Source of the DNA: Owenia fusiformis | Lineage: Eukaryota; Annelida; Polychaeta; Sabellida; Oweniidae | NCBI GenBank assembly: GCA_903813345.2 | Contig: CAIIXF020000011.1 | Span: 14,737,754 to 14,801,753 of the forward strand | Length of the DNA: 64,000 nucleotides | Direction: 5' to 3' | Shown: positions 61,501 through 64,000 of the stretch, piece by piece | Numbering within the stretch: position 1 is the first letter of the stretch | Layout of the letters: each line of letters starts with the position of its first letter | Program-made: the position numbers and the translations under genes | The notes under the pieces: generated by a model | What the model saw: the letters and a program-made list of their open reading frames with translations, nothing else | Told to the model about the DNA's origin: nothing | Database searches by the model: none

Positions 61501-62475
61501 TTATCACCTCAGACTGGGGACCTGGCTTAACAGCAAGGTTACGACGCAACCATGTAGTCTGTTCCAGAGATGACCCTGCTATGTTGCTACAAGCTTCTAA
61601 AAGTTTCTGGGTAATCTCCTGAAATTGATGCACAAATGTTTATGACTGGACAGAGCATACAATTTTGGAATATTAGAATAGGATATCCTATAATTTATGA
61701 GTGATTTAATATTTATCCGCATATTAACTAAGAATGCTATACCTGTAAATCCTTCTGATTTTTTCTCTCTTCTAGCATAGGGCACTTCTGAACAAATTCA
61801 TTCAGTATCCTACAATTACACAAATAAGGTCCATCGTTCTATCATCATACATGTACTTCCAAAAATTCATTATCGAAATTAGTCAAAAAATTTGAGAAAG
61901 TCATCTGCAGTTTTGGTCAAAATCATGGAACTATTTTCATGGTATGATACCTGCCTATAAAATGGACAAAATCATTGGAGGGGGATATCCTTGCAAGAAA
62001 ATTTGACAAATCATGCAAGATTTGTTTTTCAAATATAAGTTGTCTAGGGTCCGAGTTGTCTTGGGTCTGAGTTGTCTTCGGTCCAAGTTGTCTTGGGTCC
62101 GAGTTGTCTTGGGTCCGAGATGTCTTGGGTCTTGCAGGGTCAGTGTTGTCCTGAGCTACCAATATATGGCATATGAACATTTATTTTACCAATTTGAAGG
62201 AATTATTCTACTGGAAGCCGGACTTCATCTTCCGAAAAATTGTAATATACAGTATATATATGTAGATGTACAATGAAAATGTTTTTCCCAGAAAGGTCTT
62301 TGTAGGGAACTCACGCTAAAAGGAGGAACTGTCCTTGTGGTAGTAAGCCTAGCTGCAGCCCTTCCTTCAGCAAACCTAACAGTGCAGGCCAGGAATCTAC
62401 CAACTGCCCTGAGGGAGTCTTCTGTATATAAGCATAGAAGAACTGTAGCATGTTCACCTCAAGTGGAGTCCGTTT
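52506..62475 (-). CDS. DOP1: DOP1 (DOPEY) family protein, C-terminal part, nine exons
   Basis: Nine exons (62315-62475, 61743-61809, 61477-61618, 61072-61163, 60657-60766, 54021-54232, 53480-53632, 52842-52978, 52506-52561) join in one frame to about 376 codons without a stop. All visible borders are GT/AG. The product matches the C-terminal region of animal DOP1A/DOP1B by motifs such as [36 protein letters not shown] and [18 protein letters not shown]1 is a very large (~2,300-2,500 residue) peripheral membrane protein that works with MON2 in Golgi-endosome traffic and has been linked to kinesin-1 cargo transport. The N-terminal bulk lies beyond the right edge. The last ~130 conserved residues are not found in the window. 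Phases agree at every junction, so the gene looks functional. Confidence 0.95.
52842..52978 (-). CDS. DOP1: DOP1 exon 8 of 9 visible
   Basis: 137 bp after CTATTTTAG and before GTGGGTA. It encodes [19 protein letters not shown], then [19 protein letters not shown], matching vertebrate DOP1 almost residue for residue. Confidence 0.97.
53480..53632 (-). CDS. DOP1: DOP1 exon 7 of 9 visible
   Basis: 153 bp after AATTTTAG and before GTTGGTG. It encodes [20 protein letters not shown], then [14 protein letters not shown] and [14 protein letters not shown], all DOP1 signatures. Confidence 0.97.
54021..54232 (-). CDS. DOP1: DOP1 exon 6 of 9 visible
   Basis: 212 bp after TATTTTAG and before GTATGTT. 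It encodes [20 protein letters not shown], then [16 protein letters not shown] and [14 protein letters not shown], nearly identical to vertebrate DOP1. This is the exon that makes the family assignment certain. Confidence 0.97.
57789..58728 (+). repeat. ~0.95-kb block, copy 1
   Basis: Runs from CATATTTAGAATCAGGGACA to GTGTGCGGAGAAATCTTGCG. Nearly identical to 58980-59928. I see only a handful of substitutions and one ~14-bp difference in the AGGTCA run. A 71-codon frame (58298-58513) is identical in both copies because of this identity. Confidence 0.92.
58980..59928 (+). repeat. ~0.95-kb block, copy 2
   Basis: The partner of 57789-58728, about 1.19-1.20 kb downstream, separated by a ~250-bp spacer. 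The spacer repeats the AAATCGCCACGGGGGCGATTT hairpin also seen at 57219. The identity implies a recent duplication. Confidence 0.92.
59958..60110. repeat. Three hairpins each followed by CTAAT
   Basis: TAGAATGCCGTTTC/GAAACCGGCATTCTA at 59958-59989 and a variant at 60026-60058 lie in a ~68-bp repeated module (AAGAAAAAGGCGAAAACTA). A 10-bp stem AGGAGGCCCC/GGGGCCTCCT occupies 60086-60110. After each stem the sequence reads CTAAT. A hairpin followed by CTRR and T is how Helitron 3' ends look, so these may be Helitron-type termini. This is inference only. Confidence 0.6.
60504..60617. repeat. 114-bp palindromic hairpin, likely MITE
   Basis: GTTATGTCACTATGACGTGA and AATATGCCT at the left pair with AGGCATATTTCACGTCATAG and TGACATAAC at the right. 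An inner TTGCCCAAATATAG / CTATATTGGGAGAA stem closes the loop. It ends ~40 bp from the DOP1 exon at 60657, inside the intron next to its donor side. Confidence 0.85.
60657..60766 (-). CDS. DOP1: DOP1 exon 5 of 9 visible
   Basis: 110 bp after TATTCCAG and before GTAAGAA. It encodes [17 protein letters not shown], then [17 protein letters not shown]. The family pattern LLD-V-YSDEK...PYLRNHS is clear. Two bases carry to the next exon across a 6.4-kb intron. Confidence 0.95.
60858..61034. mobile_element. Pogo-like MITE in a short DOP1 intron
   Basis: The left end AGTTAAACCCTGTTAAGTAG is decayed. The right end TTACACAGGTTTTACTG is intact. The body repeats GAACACCTC. It fills more than half of the 305-bp intron between the exons at 61072 and 60657-60766. 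Confidence 0.75.
61072..61163 (-). CDS. DOP1: DOP1 exon 4 of 9 visible
   Basis: 92 bp after TTTTCAG and before GTAAGTT. It encodes a Pro/Val-rich linker and then [11 protein letters not shown], matching the start of an alpha-helical conserved segment. A pogo-like MITE (60858-61034) sits only ~40 bp into the next intron. Confidence 0.92.
61477..61618 (-). CDS. DOP1: DOP1 exon 3 of 9 visible
   Basis: 142 bp after ATTTCAG and before GTGAGAG. It encodes the strongly conserved [19 protein letters not shown], then an acidic linker that is variable in the family. One base carries over to the next exon. Confidence 0.95.
61743..61809 (-). CDS. DOP1: DOP1 exon 2 of 9 visible
   Basis: 67 bp between ATTGTAG and GTATAGC. 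Joined to the previous exon it reads [16 protein letters not shown] and QKDLQ, matching the LNEFV...K-DLQ segment of DOP1. Ends in phase 0. Confidence 0.93.
62041..62136 (+). repeat. 16-bp tandem repeat, six copies
   Basis: The unit GAGTTGTCTTGGGTCC recurs at exactly 16 bp, with single-base variants, in a DOP1 intron (between 61809 and 62315). Confidence 0.95.
62315..62475 (-). CDS. DOP1: DOP1 exon 1 of 9 visible
   Basis: 161 bp, preceded by a TTTTCAG acceptor and followed by GTGAGT. It starts in phase 0 and encodes [17 protein letters not shown], then a Trp-Pro-Ala-Leu-Leu stretch and PQGQFLLLA, conserved in DOP1. The preceding exon is not visible before the window ends. Confidence 0.93.
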
Positions 62476-63096
62476 CTGAAAAATATGACAAAAAGTTTAG
62501 ATTTTCAAATCATATGAATTCAAATATTATGATGACTTTGATATACTGACACACATAATTAACACAAAAATATTAATCATTAGAAAAATATCACAAATTA
62601 AGACACTGCCAGGTTAATCATTATGAAGAAGTTAAAACTATACATTTAATTAAAATTGTGAATTATAACAATGAATTACATTTATGGTTAATTCAAATGG
62701 TGAATTCTTATGACGATTATGCGTTATATTGGATATGAATTTTTAGGGTATCATGCTGTAAAATCAAATCTAAAACTAAGTAATGCTCAAACTCAAATAT
62801 ACACAGACATGCATTTGTAATTAATTCAATTCAGATAATGCATTTTAAACATCACATTAACTTAACATATTAATCGGCCTACATAGGTTTGCATTAATTA
62901 TACAGTACATAAATAAATACTTTAAGTACATAAATTAGTATTATAAGTACATAAATTAAAACAGGTTTTCCATTCACCATGCAGGGTTTTGATTATGAAA
63001 TAAAACCAAGCAGATAAACCTACAAAATAAAATTTGTTGATTCAGTTATTTTTCTTTGGAGCAAAATGAATGCAAAAAACAAAACAAGGCATTAAC
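62476..63096. other. AT-rich, presumably DOP1 intron; nothing visible
   Basis: Upstream of the first visible exon on the minus strand. TAAGTACATAAATTA repeats a few times near 62910-62960. Confidence 0.4.
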
Positions 63097-63128
63097 ATGC
63101 AAAATGTCACCACCTGCCATTTTTAATA
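63097..63128. mobile_element. TGTCACCACC MITE, left end, split by another MITE
   Basis: ATGCAAAATGTCACCACCTG and CCATTT match the family start. The sequence then breaks off at the TA before a pogo-like end at 63129. Confidence 0.55.
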
Positions 63129-63726
63129 CAGTAAAACCTGTATATCTGAACACCTGGCTAATCCGAACACTTTCCAATTTGAACACTTTTTTTCGGTCCC
63201 ATTTTTTCCTCCCATTGACTCCCATGTTAAAAAAACCTTGAAATCTGAACACCTCCTAATTTGAACAGTGAACAACCAGATTTGAAAAAGTGACCTGTCT
63301 AATCTGAACATTTTTATCAGAAATCAAATGTCTGGACATCTCAATAATAGCTACATATTGAGTCAATGCTATAGTTGTTATTTATCTTTACATATATACA
63401 AATGCAATCAAAGAACCAATCGTCCTAATTAACTTATTTAGTCTCAGTGACATCCCTAATTTGTGGAAAACAACAGGATGTTTTGGAAAGGTGTGAATAC
63501 AGGAGTTAATTGGTTTATCCTATTAGAAAAGAACTGAATGTTTTATTTTTGGATTAAGAGAAAGGTGTGAATCAAGAAGATAATTGATTTATAATTATTG
63601 GAAATTACCTGGATGTTTTTGATTTGGATTAAGAGAAAGGTGAGAGTCTGGGAGATAATTGGTTTATCCTTATTGTAAATTAACTGGATGTTTTTGATTT
63701 GGATTATGAACAGGTCTTAACTGTTT
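63129..63726. mobile_element. Pogo-like element, decayed right end
   Basis: Starts CAGTAAAACCTGTATATCTG after TA, followed by repeated CTAATCCGAACAC / CTAATTTGAACAG. A candidate right end, GAACAGGTCTTAACTG, lies near 63710-63726. Inside, 63470-63715 is a ~75-80-bp tandem repeat of three units (GGATTAAGAGAAAGGTGTGAA, AATTGGTTTATCCT). Confidence 0.55.
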
Positions 63727-63859
63727 TATATCCCATGGGTCTGTTATGATAGCTAAGATTCAATGTTTTATAATCACAAAGACAACACAGACGCCATTTG
63801 CAGACACGATTATATCACGAGAAAGAGAAAAAACCAACTTCGTAATATTCGCATACATC

Positions 63860-64000
63860 TGACATCCTTAATGCCCTTGATATTTTGAAGGATTATACAT
63901 CATCTCGAATGAACACTCATGAAAAATTATTTTTACTTGAAGAGGATATCTACTCAAATATTGCTAATGCTAAAAGTGCCAAGAAACAAAAAACAATGAA
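63860..64000 (+). pseudogene. Possible partial, frameshifted coding remnant at window edge
   Basis: From about 63862 a plus-strand frame runs open to the window end, reading DILNALDILKDYTSSRMN and then HEKLFLLEEDIYSNIANAK. In another frame the preceding ~80 bp read ITRKRKNQLRNIRIHLTS. The two could be one sequence broken by a frameshift. The charged, helical composition looks more protein-like than the neighbourhood. I do not recognise it, and a retroelement or transposase remnant is only a guess. Confidence 0.25.

Overview
This is an AT-rich, intron- and repeat-dominated piece of an animal nuclear genome. The only gene I recognise with confidence is the 3' part of a DOP1 (DOPEY) homologue on the minus strand, at the right end (nine exons, 52506-62475). 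Canonical GT/AG introns up to about 6.4 kb, many TA-flanked DNA-transposon derivatives (mariner-like and pogo-like), tandem satellites and large AGGTCA-rich intronic arrays suggest a marine invertebrate, such as a mollusc or a non-vertebrate deuterostome. I cannot name the species or phylum from sequence alone.

Layout: 1-8.9 kb holds a 987-bp mariner-type element (1405-2391), copies of a short MITE ending in TGTCACCACC, and a 424-bp MITE with a sister copy at 21.5 kb. 8945-16438 is one giant fold-back element. Its ~1.4-kb arms flank an array of ~21-bp units that reverses orientation at its centre. Its left arm is split by a second element of 3152 bp (10083-13234) with 65-bp TIRs, a 6-bp duplication (TACATA) and a palindromic 29-bp subterminal array. 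17.1-19.2 kb carries a 52-bp satellite, a possible first exon (ATG at 18201), a ~50-bp-stem hairpin and a ~150-bp tandem repeat. 19.6-34 kb is mostly featureless AT-rich DNA with a 70-bp higher-order satellite, a 23-bp array and several pogo-like MITEs. 34.2-35.2 kb is a second fold-back element, again split in its left arm by a MITE. 37.2-37.9 kb is a 617-bp mariner-type MITE. 39292-43254 is a third long-TIR element with a pogo-like element nested inside. 43.8-52 kb holds short satellites and MITE copies.

The DOP1 exons encode about 376 residues of the conserved C-terminal region, in one unbroken reading frame across eight introns. The intron between the exons at 54021-54232 and 60657-60766 holds a ~5.7-kb array. 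It has two higher-order copies of a ~1.26-kb A-A-B unit, then two near-identical ~0.95-kb blocks, then three hairpins that each end in CTAAT. The array is packed with AGGTCA half-sites in DR1/DR0 spacing. The upstream part of DOP1 and its last exons are not visible in the window. No rRNA, confident tRNA, CRISPR or bacterial feature was seen.
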